From Phoenix dactylifera (taxonomy: Eukaryota > Streptophyta > Magnoliopsida > Arecales > Arecaceae), in the NCBI RefSeq assembly GCF_009389715.1, contig NC_052399.1, forward strand, positions 18,851,646 through 18,915,645: a DNA stretch of 64,000 nt. Reading direction: 5' to 3'. The translations under genes were made by a program, and so were the position numbers. Shown piece after piece: positions 23,629 through 36,879 of this stretch. Below the pieces are notes generated by a model. The model was not told the DNA's origin and searched no databases. It worked only from the letters and a program-made list of their open reading frames with translations. The first letter of the stretch is position 1. Every line of letters starts with the position of its first letter.

Positions 23629-26600
23629 CTAATTCATATATTTCCGACAGTTTGGAGCTTTGCAGAGGCAGGGAACTTTGCATTCCTCAGCTTCATCAGG
23701 ATCAAACAAGTAATCGTACCTACAGCAAGGAGGACGGCAACTGATTAGCCTAAAGATCATTTATGGGATATTAACCATACTGGCAGAATAGCATGAATGA
23801 GACAGCACAATGTCACCCGTCAAGCCAGTCATTCTATAACAGATCTTGGGAAAAGTACGGAAAAAATTATGAAGTGTGAGCACTAGCACTCATTTAATGT
23901 GCCACAAGTATTCTTTCACTCAAGATCAACAGCTTCAAAATTTCATAGACTAAAAAAAGAAGACTCGATACCTGTCACACAGTGCCAAATCATGATAATA
24001 CAGATGCAAGGGCAAGACATTTTAGGACAAGACTGCATAAAAATGTAACTGTTGACCAACAGAGTGACCTGCTGAATTGGTTAGCTGATGAAGAAAAGGC
24101 ACTCGCCTGATTAAATTTTTTTATTTCTTACTTTTAGTTACAATATCACTTTATCTAAACCCAAAGTTATGGATCTTAAGAATGATTGAAGCTGTTTTCA
24201 AATTCCACAGCAGCAGGTTTGTTATTTCTCAAGTAAGAGCCAAATTTAAACTAAGATTAGAGATTATAGAGGTAAGTAAAGAAGCAATACGTTAACTCCT
24301 CGCCTGCAGAAACATTCCTCTTGGCGATAAGTACAATCCGGCTCTGATCGTCACCAACACTCATTATTCTTGCATAGCAGTTGGGCATGCACTGCACCAA
24401 AAACCCTTAAATGTCAGAGTAGAGATAATTCTAGTAATCTGTTCTATCAAAATCTTAATCAAGGAAAAGGAAATTGTTGTCATGACTTACAGAGTGGTTA
24501 ATTAGGCGTGCTATGTTTCCTTTATCTGTAGCATCAACCACCACTTCTTCACTGATTTTAAAAAGCTGCAAAAGAAAATAGATGGCACAACTATTTATAA
24601 AGAATGCATAAGCTAAAGCCAATTTGTAGTAAACCATAAAAGATTTTCCAGAAAAGCTCTCCGGCACTGCTTACATGCACTCCAAACATATGCACATGGT
24701 CGAGATCAATAAGGGATTGTACATTATGAGTTTAACTAATCATCAGAGAGAGACATGAACAAACTTTTAACCAATAGAGGTTCGGGCCAGTAGCTTTACT
24801 GCAAGATTATCAATATGAACCTTGCTGGCTAATAAAAATAAAAAAGTGGAAAAACTAAAAATCTTGAAATGATAGATTCAAAAATGAGCAAGTTTGGGAG
24901 AGCAAGACTGGCAATATACTCTAGAGTAGGCAAAGAAACTTCGAGTGATATGGTAATGTGATGATTTACTTCAATACTCCATGATTAAATTGTTAGGAAG
25001 AATTTGTGCATAGAATTCAAGGACATAGACCATGATAGGCATAGTTACAAACTTACAATATCATCTGAATCAGTGCGAAGTTATTTTGTTTCATTAGCTT
25101 ATAGACTCCCAAAGCTTCATTTGCTGAATGATTCTCCTAATTAAGTCTGCTATAAAATGATCCACAATCTTTTTACTCATTCATCCATACTCAATGTACA
25201 ATAATCAATTAAATAAATGGTGCTGTTGTTTCTTGGAGGTGGTGTTGTTCCTACTATTGTTGCTGTTGCCTCTTGGATGTTTGCACAAATCAATTCATGA
25301 ATGTCTGCAAATGTCAAACAACTGTACAAAAGCAGTGGTTATGGATAAGGGATTTGAAGCAAAGGCGTTGGAGATGGCACAGCCTACATGATTGTCAATA
25401 GAGGATCTAGAGAACTACTGGGCCTGCCACCAAGGCTGCAAAACTAGAAAGAGAGATTGGATGCTACAGAGCTAAAGTACACATAGAAGCTTGCCTGATG
25501 GAAAGAGAATCTAGTAACATCAGAGGGAAGAATTACATCAAATAACTCAGCTCTCAGCAACCTAAAAATTCATTATATGAGCCTTTTTCCATGGAAGTAC
25601 ATAATCAGGATATCAGAATCAGGAGTAACTTCTTGTGGAGAGGGTATTCCACAGGTGGGAAGAATATAATTTGATGAATTGGAAGGTTGGCAAAAGAAAA
25701 GAATTTAAAGGTCTTAAACTTGTTGATACCAGGGAAATGAGTCTCACCCTGCAGGAGAATTATGACAGAAGCTGGCAGATGAAAATGAGGCCTGGGTTGC
25801 GATTATTTTAAAATGGTATTGGAAAAGATACTCAGAGGAAGCTTTTAAACCCAGAAGTAGAATAAGGGTATCAGAATTTTAAATAAGTAATTAAAAATGC
25901 TATTATTTTCGCTCTGCTACATAGGCAGTTTAGTATTCGCAAGACAACCCTTTCTGAAAGCATATATAGGCGAGTAAAGCTCCTTCAGTCCTTCAATTTC
26001 CCACTCTCTTGAATTGCTTGGAGTGGAGGCATGAATGGTGGAAGCACAATGGGAGAGTTTCATTGATGAATGAATTTTACATGAAGTTGAGAAAACCCAT
26101 TGGCCAATGAAGCAAATATGCTTCTAGAATCCTGCAGCTTGGAATCTACAGCCAAATAGGTAGAAATGAGAATGTCAAGAACTAGTACATGAAGAATTCT
26201 ATAGATTTTCAAAATTTCGGGTACTATCACATATACAAGATACGCCAGAGACTCTCTGTTGAAGGTAAGTGCATTTTGTTGGCTGAAAACCGATGATAGT
26301 TTAAACAAGGAAAATTCTTGCAGGAGAGCTGCTTATCTTGCAGTCAAATCAAGTGAAACAGTGAAAGATACTTCCCAACATGCCATTCAGCTGGCTCTTT
26401 GGGACCTTTTATGCTTCTTCATTAAGTTTAAATGTCACTGACAGAACAGAGACCAAGAATAAATTAAAAAAAAGTAGATGCATGCATGAGATGGCTGGGC
26501 CAGCTTTCTTCTGGAAGATCAGGGAATGGAGGTATATTCAAGGATTTTCCCTAGGAAGAAGACTGTTGCATCAGTTTTTCTATCTGGTTCGGTCTGAACC

Positions 26601-29600
26601 TCGCTTTCAGTTTTTGCTTCTTCTTAGACCTTAGAAATAAAACAGGTGGAATCTGCATGTTTGCTCAACAAAGTGTGAAAGCATGCAAGCACAAATTTGT
26701 ATACGCACAAGCAAAGATGCAGAGATATGTAAAATAACAATTAACAAGTCAATAATTCAACATAGGTTCATTCTTCATTAGAACTTTATGTTGTATAAAG
26801 AACAGAGCCAGAAAGCTAGACGTAGGATGACTCACATAACAATCCTTTTTTTCCAGCCGATAACGTGCTTCCCTTAGATCCGCAACACTGCGTCTTACCT
26901 GCTCACCACGATATTCAACCACCTGAATATAATCTCAGGTTTGTTAGGTCCAATTTAAGAAATCAAGGGTATTTCTTTTATTCATATGTGACTAAGCAAA
27001 ATGGACTATTGAAGTGTATGTATCCATATATGTACATGTCATCTCCATATGCATTCAATTCATTCATAGTGGGTAGGTGAGGGTGTGGTGTGATGGTGGT
27101 GCTGGGATGTGTGATCAGGTGGCTATGGTTATGGGCAGGCATTGGGCAGGTGCGGTTGGCTTAAATCTAAAGCTTCCAGCATTGACAATCATAAGCATCT
27201 CAATAATGATGGGTGCATCTGTGTCTGGATATTCAAATCTGAAACTTTTCACAAAAGATGAACATAAGCAATTCAGTGAATTAAGTTAATTTCCTATTCT
27301 TGAGCGTAATAAAAAGATGTCAACACTACGAATTCAAATCCCCCTAGATTAAGACAATTGAGTGAAGCAACATCTGAATCGACATAATGGGAAGGCAAAG
27401 AAGATATTTCTATCACCACCAACGCCTATGCCAACCAAAAATATAAGCTTCACTAACAATGTGAATGGAAAGTGTCAAGCCCATCAAACATTTTGTTATC
27501 CATGCATGTGTTTTGTTACCTCTGGGCCTCTTAGAGCATGACATCCACCTATTAATCTCAGATACATTCTCCTCCAAGCCTCACATTTACCTATTTCCCA
27601 TAAGCCTGTTCACTAGCATTACAATGGAAACAATGAAAACAAATGTAGCATTATCACTTTTCATGTATGAACACTTGTAGATAACATCATCGACTTAAAT
27701 GGACTTAGATTTCTAATGGTATTTTCCAAAATCAAGGGTGGTAATTTTTTCCTCATGCCACACAGAGATACAAGTACAGTCCTTGAATAGAGAAGGAGGA
27801 GAAGGAAATCGAGTTGCAATCTGGCTCCATCTTTTTAGATAATTCTAGGTGGCTTCTTGTAACTTGAGACTTGAGAGTAAAAGTGAAAACTTTGTTAAGG
27901 GGAGAAGAAGCATCAGGTGAGTATGAAATTGAAAGCTTAGACTCCGGAGTGGACGGAGTAATAGAAAGAAGATGCAAATAACTTGGAACAAGTTGTAGAT
28001 CTTTGGTCTTGTAAGAGCAGATATAGTCTCCTAGAGAATTTTTGAATTATATCCTTAACCAGTTGGCCTATGCTGAACCCCCTGTTTCTCTCTCCAAAAA
28101 AAGAGAAGGAGAAAGGCAGATCAGAATCTATTGTCTATAAAGAAGATGAAAGCACTGAGCTGTTCCCCTCTCTTCTACTGCATGAACAAGGCAAATATTC
28201 TCAACCCCCTGTTTGTCTTTTGTCCGAAAAAGAGAAGGAGAAAGGCAGTTCAGAATCTATTTTGTATAAAGAAGATGAAAGTACTGAGATGTTCCCCTCT
28301 CTTCTACTACATGAACAAGGAAAATGATTCTCATTAGCGAAAAAAATGATCATTATTGATCCTTAAAACTGCACAGCTAAAAAAAATGCTCTTCAGTGTA
28401 CAATGCTGTATGAACTTTTACTTGACAATGTACATGTTTATATGATGATTTATCTTTTCTAGAACAACTTAGTTTGCAACTAAGATAATTTAACTACAGT
28501 CCAGTCGTAAATGAAAGTATTATGATCTCAAAAGATAGCAGCAGAATAATAACATCATATACAAATAAATCATCATATTGTTCAGCAATAAGCAGCAAGC
28601 TTCTACATCATCCTAGAAGGCCTGATCAACAGATTAAAGGTTTTGAACAAATTTCATGCTTAATTACATGATCTCTACCTAGTCCACAGCACCGAATCAA
28701 CTGCTATATCTTGAGGCAAAAAATCAAAATGATATCTAAATTTTTCAAAAAAAAAACTTCTGAGTACTTCATAGTTGAAAGTAGTACCATTTCTCCTTCC
28801 TGAATGTTCCGACGGGCAAAGAGGCCCCATCCATGTATTCCAGACTTACCAAAGCAGACCCTACTGTGTTCAGTTGACTGGAGACATGAGCAAACAAAGA
28901 ACTAATGAGAATAAAAAAAACTGTACAGTGAAAGAAAATGTAGACGAAGAAGAAATTTACCTGCAAGTATTTAAGGCGTTCCCTGAATGTCAAAAATGAT
29001 TTAGGATCCTTCTCTTCCTGTTCACAAGATCAAAGGAGTATCTTAAAATTTCCATGGATTATCACTCTCTAAATCAGAAGGATCTGAAGACTAATAACAT
29101 GTGTATTGAACAGGAGAATTACCCTAGGTGCATTCAAATTTTCAATAGCATCCAAAGGATGGTGGCGAGGCCCCATCACATGGCGGGCAATAGCCTCCTC
29201 TTGTTTTCTCTGAAAAGCAGATAAACAATTTAATATAGGAATTTAATATAGGTAGAGAAGCACACAATGATTTAAGAAGGAAAAAATAAAACTAGAACTG
29301 CAATATTAACCAACACAAACAAGTATACAGAAACTCCATCTTTATATCATTAAATGTTAGCCAAATTATTCAAAGATAAGTCCAAACATGCTTATGTTCT
29401 ATAGATGCTATACTCTATGTAACAAATGAAGATTATGACGAGATTTGTATGGTCTAAGGAAAAAATGTAGCAACCTATCTGTCTGTTTTACTAAAGTTAA
29501 ATGGTTACCGGTACAAGAATTTACAATCAAATGACATTAAGGTTGCAAAGTGACAGACTCAACAAGGTCCAGAAACCACAATCTTTATCAAGGGGGGAAG

Positions 29601-32600
29601 ATAAAATGAAGAATTTGTAACCGTGTTAAAAATTGTCATAGGAGCATTATTATTAAGTGTTCAGCATTTAAAGGACATCTGAATGATTTAAACACTCAGA
29701 CATCAGAATTTTTAGATCCAATTTCCCAAACAAAAAGTGCTTCTGCATCGGCAAGAATAAGATCTCCAGTAACATACCTTAGTGTCTATCCTTTTGTAAA
29801 TCAGGCACCTCGCAGCAGATGAAGATTCAGAAGGTGAAGTAGGTAGGGCTGCATCCTGGGTGATGTCCTTCCTAATCAGTCTCGAACCAGTCTGCTTCTC
29901 ACTATTTTGGAGCAAATTTTTGGTAGAGAAAACACCTGCTGGTGTCTGCACAATCAAGACAGTATCTGGGTTTGGAGCCCTGCACAGAAAATGGTAAATT
30001 CATCTTAATTGAAATATGATATACAGGAAATTCCAATAACTCCAATTTTAACTGCAGGCTTTATACATTGCCCTGCAAATAATGGCAGCAGCAGCAGCAT
30101 GCTGCTTTTTAATATTAATGCAAACAAGTGCTGCCAGCTGTACTGTACAAATTGAAATGCAATGGAGTATTCAACATCCAGAGGTCGCTTTTCATCATGC
30201 TTAGAAGAGTGCAGAAAAAGACCGCATGGGAGGTCCAAACAGCCATATGAAAGATTTTAATTACAAAATATCATGATCCAGAAAATCTTACCTGTGAAAT
30301 GCGCAATATGAGACCATTTGTGTTATCTGTTTCCCATTTCTTTCTAAGCAGTGCAACTGCAATTGTCAAAGCAAATGTAAGTTCAATCATCCTTTTCCAC
30401 TAGTTATCAAAATGATGATATAGCAAAAGGGGGGAAATGTAAAATGATGATCTAACATTTATAATGGAAAAAAGTTGCATTTACAAGACCATGCATAATC
30501 ACTGTGCTTATAAGTCATAGTTCAATGACTTGCACATTGAACATCCTACTCAGAATTCAGGGTCTAAATCACCACGACATAAAAATAAAAAGCCTTACTA
30601 GAGCGTTCAGGGAAAAATTGTAGGAGGAATCAAGTTATTATTATGGTTTTTTCTCACATGCTTGACAAACCCAAGAAAAGAATTGAATAATTTCCCTTTA
30701 GCTTACAGTTCCAAAAATTTTGTTAGCATTTTCACAGTACGATATGTTCATCATTCATTATGATCAGTCAATACCTCCATGCGATACCCTGCTCTTGATG
30801 CACACATTGCATGATAATAAGTGGAACACTTGTAGCATTTTGTGCATGCACCATGCATCTTCTTACATATCACACATGTCTGCAGGCACAATGAAAACAA
30901 AATCAGTAATTTAATCATCTTATTTCAAAATTACAAGCTCTGAAATTGTATTGGAACGATGCCATGTTATATTTGTAGAAAACTACAGAGGACAATTATG
31001 TAAAAGATCATATCAACCACAATAACATCTTAACCTTAGTAAATGATTGTGGAGAAATATTCAATATGCCAACAGCAGGCTCCATGGTTTCATCACTGGA
31101 GAAAGAAACTTCTGGCTGAAACCAGGCACATGTAACATGGACCCATAAAGAATCAACATCTGTTGGCTTTAAAGCGCCCCCTATGAAAAAACAGGCAAAG
31201 TTATTAAGATTTATATGTACTCATAATGGAAATCAAACATGCAGCAAATTCGCCAACTAAATAAACAGTGAAGCAACTGTGTCATTGACAAATTCAATAA
31301 CTAAACATAGGGCATCCAACAGGATTTTCACATATGACTTGGAAATTAAGATAGCAACCAGATCAACTTGTTCAGTTTGTAATGCAGAGGCATCTGTTTA
31401 TAAAAATAAAGACATCTGTTCATAACAGATGAATAATACAAACATAATAAGATGGAAATTCAGAAATATATCGAAAAATACCTTTTACAGGACAAAGACA
31501 GCACTCCCATTTATGCAGAGGCATTTCACATGCCCTGCAAACCCAAGACGTGAAATCTTGTACATTTCGTGCTCCATAACATTCCTGGTGGACAGCTATT
31601 TGGCATCTGGAAATTATATGAATTTGATAGTAGATTATCTAAAAGAGTTCTGTCATCATCTTTTTAACTTTAGCCTGGACCCCAAGAAAAGAAATAGTGG
31701 CAGAGTAGGCTAAAAACCCAGATGATGAAAATGATTGCCTACCTGTTGCAGATAATGATTTTATTGTAATCCCAATCTTCAACCCATCTGCAGACTGCAC
31801 AACGCTCTGTTGTCCATTTAGCATACACTGGATCATATGGTTCTGTCAAGAAAAAAAATCACAACCACAATTAGTTTGTCTAGTAAGGATTTCGGGGAGT
31901 GACGGGCATATGTGTAGCAATTGCTAACACAAGTTGCTAAATTAGAAGAACAGTAACATTTGAGAAGTGCTGTACCCTGCAGTGATGCTATAAGCTTCTG
32001 TTTCCTTACTTTTGGAGGTAAGCATTTAGCATGGTTTGCAGAAGACCCACCATATTGTTCTATCTGCACAATACCATGATCAAAGTTAACATTCAAAGCA
32101 ATATACCAGATTCTCAACTATAAGAACATTTCATTCAGCAAAACTCTACTTTTACACCAACTGGATAGCAACATATCTTGAAAAATATTATTATTATTCG
32201 AAGAATAATGGCAATGTAGAAACCAAATATATAAATATATCAGTATTATAAATAACCAGCATAAAATGATTAAGAGCTTCGAGTAGAGATTCTGTCCAAT
32301 TTTTATGATCATGGATTCCGCCTGAAGGACTTAATTTACAAGTTATGAGATGTTCATCTAAAGAAAAAGCTGAGCTAGAAACAAGTGTGCAATGCTTTCC
32401 CAGAAAAAAAGAAAAAGAAAAAGAAAAAAAGAATGATGGTCCATGGAAGCTGTAAACTTAATCAGAAAATACTGTATCTTCATCAAATACAAACCCATTT
32501 TCCCAGTGGCAGCATTGTACTTTTGACTTTAACACTAATCTTCCAATTTTTACTTCTAGAACCTGTATGCCGTTCCCACTCACAAAGTGTTGACTTCTTT

Positions 32601-35600
32601 GTCTTGCAAGAGCCACACTGACATAAAACCCTACAAAACCAATTTAAATGTTGATAGTTAATACACAGCTATGCAAGATACATAAATTTGTAAAGAAAAT
32701 AATAAGCAATTGAACAAACACATTTGACTAGATTCTGCCATAAAGACTAGCATACAACGCCAAGCCATCCAATAATCTGATAAACCCTCCCCTGAATGAA
32801 AAATTAATAATATGGGAAAATCATAATCATATTACATCCCACACAATTTTGATCAGCCATGCGAGTCCATCTTCAATGTTTATAGCCATGAAGAACAAAA
32901 AACTACATCAAAGAAAGTTAAATTTTGAATTCCATTCTCTCTCTCTACTTCCATCAAGATCCTCCTATTTGGACTATATTAACAAAACCTTGCATCATAG
33001 CAGCCCCTATAATGTATGCACCTTGTCACAAAAATATTGCATGAAATCAGGTCTGCTTCAATTTATCCAAGATGCTGGGATTCCTTAAAATGAGATGTGC
33101 CTCAACTTAGTTCAACATTGAAAGTTAAGAAACAAGAATTGGAAGTGAGCTCCATAAAGAAACTTGAGAAGAAAGCACTGGAAATAATATACATGTGCAT
33201 GAGAAAAACAAAGCACGTCCACACTAAAGCAGACAGTGGTGCCCCAGAGACACTGAAAGTGTTTGATCTTATGCATGCTCGTGAAGAAATCCACAGGTAT
33301 CTTGGTAGACAAGACAGAAGTGATAAAGTACGAGAAGGGGAAAAACAGAGCAAAGTAAGGATCAATTTATACATGAACAAGGTGGTCAGGTCATGAATCA
33401 CCAAATTCATGGCTATCTTATACTAGTTTAATAAACAACTCTTATGCAAGAAAGCTTCTGCCATATATTACATGTTTGTTGATTCCAAACTTCATTCAAG
33501 GCCAAGATGTTAGTTGTCCTTTTTTTTCATAACCAGAGATTTGGTTTTATTCATCATTTGACAAAGAAGACAAACTTGCCTATCCAAGATTACCAATTAC
33601 CTTATTAAATAAGGATCTCATGCTATATTAATCCACTTATATTCTAACTGCTTGATATATGAAAAAGGTGGTGACTGCTCCAACATACATTAACAGAGAT
33701 TGCATACCGCCAGAACTAAACCAACTAGTGTTAATGAAAAATATGTAATTAATCATTGCAACAGAAAATATAATTGACAGCCTAATTAGTCTGCCAATAC
33801 ATATTTCAAACCAGCATAATAGAAAAGAAACCATGTGATTTAAGTAACAATATGGCTTATTTAATTCATGCTTTGCCAAGAAAGAGTTATCTATATTTTG
33901 TCTTTAATACGAGTCAACAAACTTTGATGCTTACACATGCTGCTCTGGTAAATATATCCCTTCAATACCACAACAACAAACAATCATCTCCTCAGGAAGT
34001 CTGTGTTGCAAACTGCTGTTCTCACATCTGTTCAGAAGGCAAGCATCATTAGTTAAAATCAGTAGGTACATCCAACATTACTGTCCCAATGGCTAACGGT
34101 CAGGAAGAACGTAGTACCTAATTGTTGAATGCTTTTTCACTGTATCAGATAATTTAAAATACTTTGGCTTGCAATCAGGGCAAAAGTAATCAGTGTTTTC
34201 CAGATCCTATAAAAATAACATACGCTATCAGTGAAAACCACTCTCATACTCAAGACAGCACAAATTTGAAGAAAAAATAAAATGTTGTCAAATTATAATT
34301 GAAGCATGACTAAAGCAAGATTAAGGGAAAAAACATACCTTTAGGCTACCGCATGTTTTGTCACATTCTACATGAACCCAAACTTGACATCCATCACAAC
34401 AAACCTAATTTGGAAGTCCAAATAAAAGCCTTGTCACATTTCTATCACTGGAGGATAAATAACAAATAGATTCACTCAACAGGTACATCTTATTACCCAA
34501 TTTCCACCATCCGTGTGATGCCAAATTTTCTTGCATATACCGCAATACTGTTTGGACTTTAAAAGCTGCAAAAAGAGCAAAGTACACAATTGTAAACATT
34601 GTACAACATTTTAGACAAGCTATACAAGCAACACTAGCTGTCCAACTGCTAAGCAGACTTCAAAGATAAACGCACTAAAAGAAGACATTGTTGAAGCATA
34701 TTAATACAAACCTTAGCACAATGTTTACATAGTAATTGTTCTGAATCATGTTTCATTTTCTTTGCACTTTTAGAAGGAAGACTCAACCCACAACTTTCAC
34801 AATGAGGTCCTGATTTGTTTACAGCCTACAAAGAAAACTAAAACAATTAAATTCACATAATTCAGAAAGAAGTCCTTGTACAGCAATTATTTATTGCCGG
34901 AACACAGAAATGAAACAGCAAAAACAAAAAGAAAATACTAGAACTTCATGAAATTCAATATTGAAACGAAATGTCTACCCAACATCCTAATGTTCTAAAA
35001 GTCACAGTGTGTCCTCTGGGTTATCCATAAAAGAAAGATACCTGCATCTGTGGTTGACATTCCTGATAATGGTTCGAATCAGTGGCCTCTTGGAGACCTC
35101 CACGGACAGATTGATTATAATCAGACTGCCCAGCTGTATTCATCCCATCCATCTGAATTCCAAAGAAACCAAGCTCAGCTAAGAAAGCCTCCTCGATAGC
35201 CATCCTAAAACTGCTAGACTTGTTCTTGTACAACTGAGTTTGGCCCTGAAACCTGCAATGAAATAAGTAGTTTCCAGAAGGATCCACTTCAGAAGAAACT
35301 CTCTAAAGTTTAAGACCTTGCAGTACGGACCTGTCTAGATAGTCTATAAACGGAAAGATCATTCCTTGTTTTACCCATGCATAGTCCTGTACACCGTTAA
35401 TTGCAGAAACACGTGAAACAAGATCAAAAGCGAAATATGAATATCAGCAGTAAGTATAAAAAATATCAACAAGACGACCGTATACAAACACAAATCTGGT
35501 TACCCTTTCATTTCCATTTCCATTTCCGGAGTACCCAAAAAACATCACGCAGAGAGCTCCTGGAATGCAGGAGTTCAGAACTACTTCAGGAGCTTGCTGC

Positions 35601-36448
35601 ATTGGATCAATCACCATAGCAGGCCAAGCAGGGTACTTCTTCCCCGACTTCGCCCAAACTATATCACCCAAAACAAAATCTTCCGGCCAGTAGACATCCG
35701 CCTTCCGCTCAGCACTCTCCTTTCGAGACCTACATTCCACTGCCACTTGCTCCATACGACCAACCATTGGCTTCTCCACATAAGGTACTGAAGGTCGATA
35801 TTTCTCCTCCACTCCAACCAGACTTTCATTAAGGGATGTAAGCGTGCTGTGAGAACTGGAGTACTTCTTGGCACTTAAATTTCGGCAGGCCCGATAGCAC
35901 TGTTCCTCCCCCAGCAATGCGAGTGAATTGGGCTCTACAGTAACAAATGTGGCGCCTTTATAGTTCAAGCTCTGTTCTTGAGCCCCAGGAACGCCACCCG
36001 CATCATGGAAATGAGGGTCCGAGGCCTGCCCCTTGGGTTTCTCCTTCTTCCAGGGGTCAATGAGGACCGAGTCACTGAACCGGGAAGGAAGCACCTGGAC
36101 CCTCCCCCTTGATGTCCGCACAATGGGCGGCCGCGCCGCCGGCTCCCCCCCATCCCGGGACCCCGATTCCACTTCGCCGGAACAGGAGACCTCGGTGCAC
36201 CAGGACGACGCCACGGCCGCACAGCTCAGCTCCTCCCCGCGCCGGAACCCTCCGGCAACGTACGGCATCCCGGCGTCAGTGGAGACGTCTCCGATCATCT
36301 TAACCGGAAACGAGCCATCATCCTCCCTCCGCCGCTTCCGGCGGCTCTCTTCCGTCCCCTCCCCGTCGTCGTCGCAAACGGAGGCGCCCTCCGCGTTGCA
36401 GGCCTTCAAGCTTGGCATTCGGGCTCTCGAACTCCGCTCAAAGATCAT
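23629..36448 (-). CDS. ATX4: Histone-lysine N-methyltransferase, ATX3/4/5 type (24 exons)
   Basis: Exons in transcript order: 36448-35504, 35386-35331, 35252-35042, 34825-34712, 34565-34497, 34404-34339, 34206-34118, 34027-33935, 32630-32563, 32321-32257, 32063-31976, 31842-31743, 31606-31482, 31180-31035, 30879-30775, 30356-30292, 29979-29778, 29209-29123, 29017-28961, 28877-28788, 26922-26836, 24565-24491, 24391-24291, 23719-23629. They sum to 3195 nt, 1064 aa. Domains: PWWP about 255-345 ([16 protein letters not shown]); PHD about 412-510 ([13 protein letters not shown]); extended PHD about 635-800 ([28 protein letters not shown]); SET about 921-1045 ([34 protein letters not shown]); post-[16 protein letters not shown]. 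It should methylate H3K4 in the nucleus using S-adenosylmethionine. There is no FYRN/FYRC region, as expected for ATX3-5 rather than ATX1/2. The symbol is the closest guess within ATX3-5. No lesion was seen. Confidence 0.95.
25610..25820 (+). mobile_element. Decayed LINE fragment in an ATX intron
   Basis: In the intron between 24566 and 26835, antisense to the gene, the plus strand reads [14 protein letters not shown], then after a frameshift [20 protein letters not shown] and EMSLTL. The FLWRG...W...K.K..KGL..VDTR..SL pattern is characteristic of plant LINE polyproteins downstream of the reverse transcriptase. Stops and frameshifts show it is dead. Boundaries, tail and target duplication were not found. 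Confidence 0.5.
28076..28329. repeat. Tandem duplication of about 127 bp in an ATX intron
   Basis: Two adjacent copies, 28076-28202 and 28203-28329, each running from AACCCCCTGTTT to CATGAACAAGG. Small indels near the start make the offset 127 bp at the front and 129 bp in the rest. The plus strand stays open across both, giving two peptide copies with YKEDESTE and [11 protein letters not shown], but no gene is supported there. Confidence 0.85.
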
Positions 36449-36783
36449 CCTTCCAGAAACGGCGGAGGAGACCCGAAATCCTGGAGGAGGAACCCTAAAT
36501 TCCCGACGAGATCGAGAAGAAAAAGAAACCCTAAGAAACCTCGAATCCGAGAAAAGAACGAAAGATGAAGAGATTACGAGGAAAGAGGGAAGAAAGAAAC
36601 CCTAATTCTCTATTCCAACTCTTTGGGGGAGAATTTGGATGGGCTGATGGGACGAGAGAATACAACGCGCCTTCTGTTGGCCGTTCTTCTATTTATTTTT
36701 CTTCTTTTTTAATGTTTTTGTGGAGATTTCGTGGACGTCCGGCTCCAAATCTAAATCCCAATCGGAGTCGGAAATCGAAAGCG

Positions 36784-36807
36784 ATGAGAGAGAAAGAGAG
36801 AGAGGGG
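36784..36807. repeat. GA-rich simple repeat in the ATX leader region
   Basis: GAGAGAGAAAGAGAGAGAGG on the plus strand, so CT-rich in the minus-strand transcript. This is common in plant 5' leaders. Confidence 0.7.
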
Positions 36808-36860
36808 CCGCGGGAGGTGCCGTAAGTAGCGCGTGGGTTTGGGTACGGATCTCATCCGAT

Positions 36861-36870
36861 GCTTATATAG
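36861..36870 (-). promoter_or_regulatory. Probable TATA box of the ATX gene
   Basis: The minus strand reads CTATATAAGC about 415 bp upstream of the start codon. Transcription starting some 30 bp downstream would give a leader of about 385 nt, containing the CT-rich tract. Position and sequence fit; the start site itself is inferred. Confidence 0.45.
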
Positions 36871-36879
36871 CCGTCAGTT

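Noticed and set aside
36033-36605. 190-codon plus-strand frame over the ATX first exon
   Set aside because: It is antisense to a confirmed GC-rich coding exon; no domain and no independent support.
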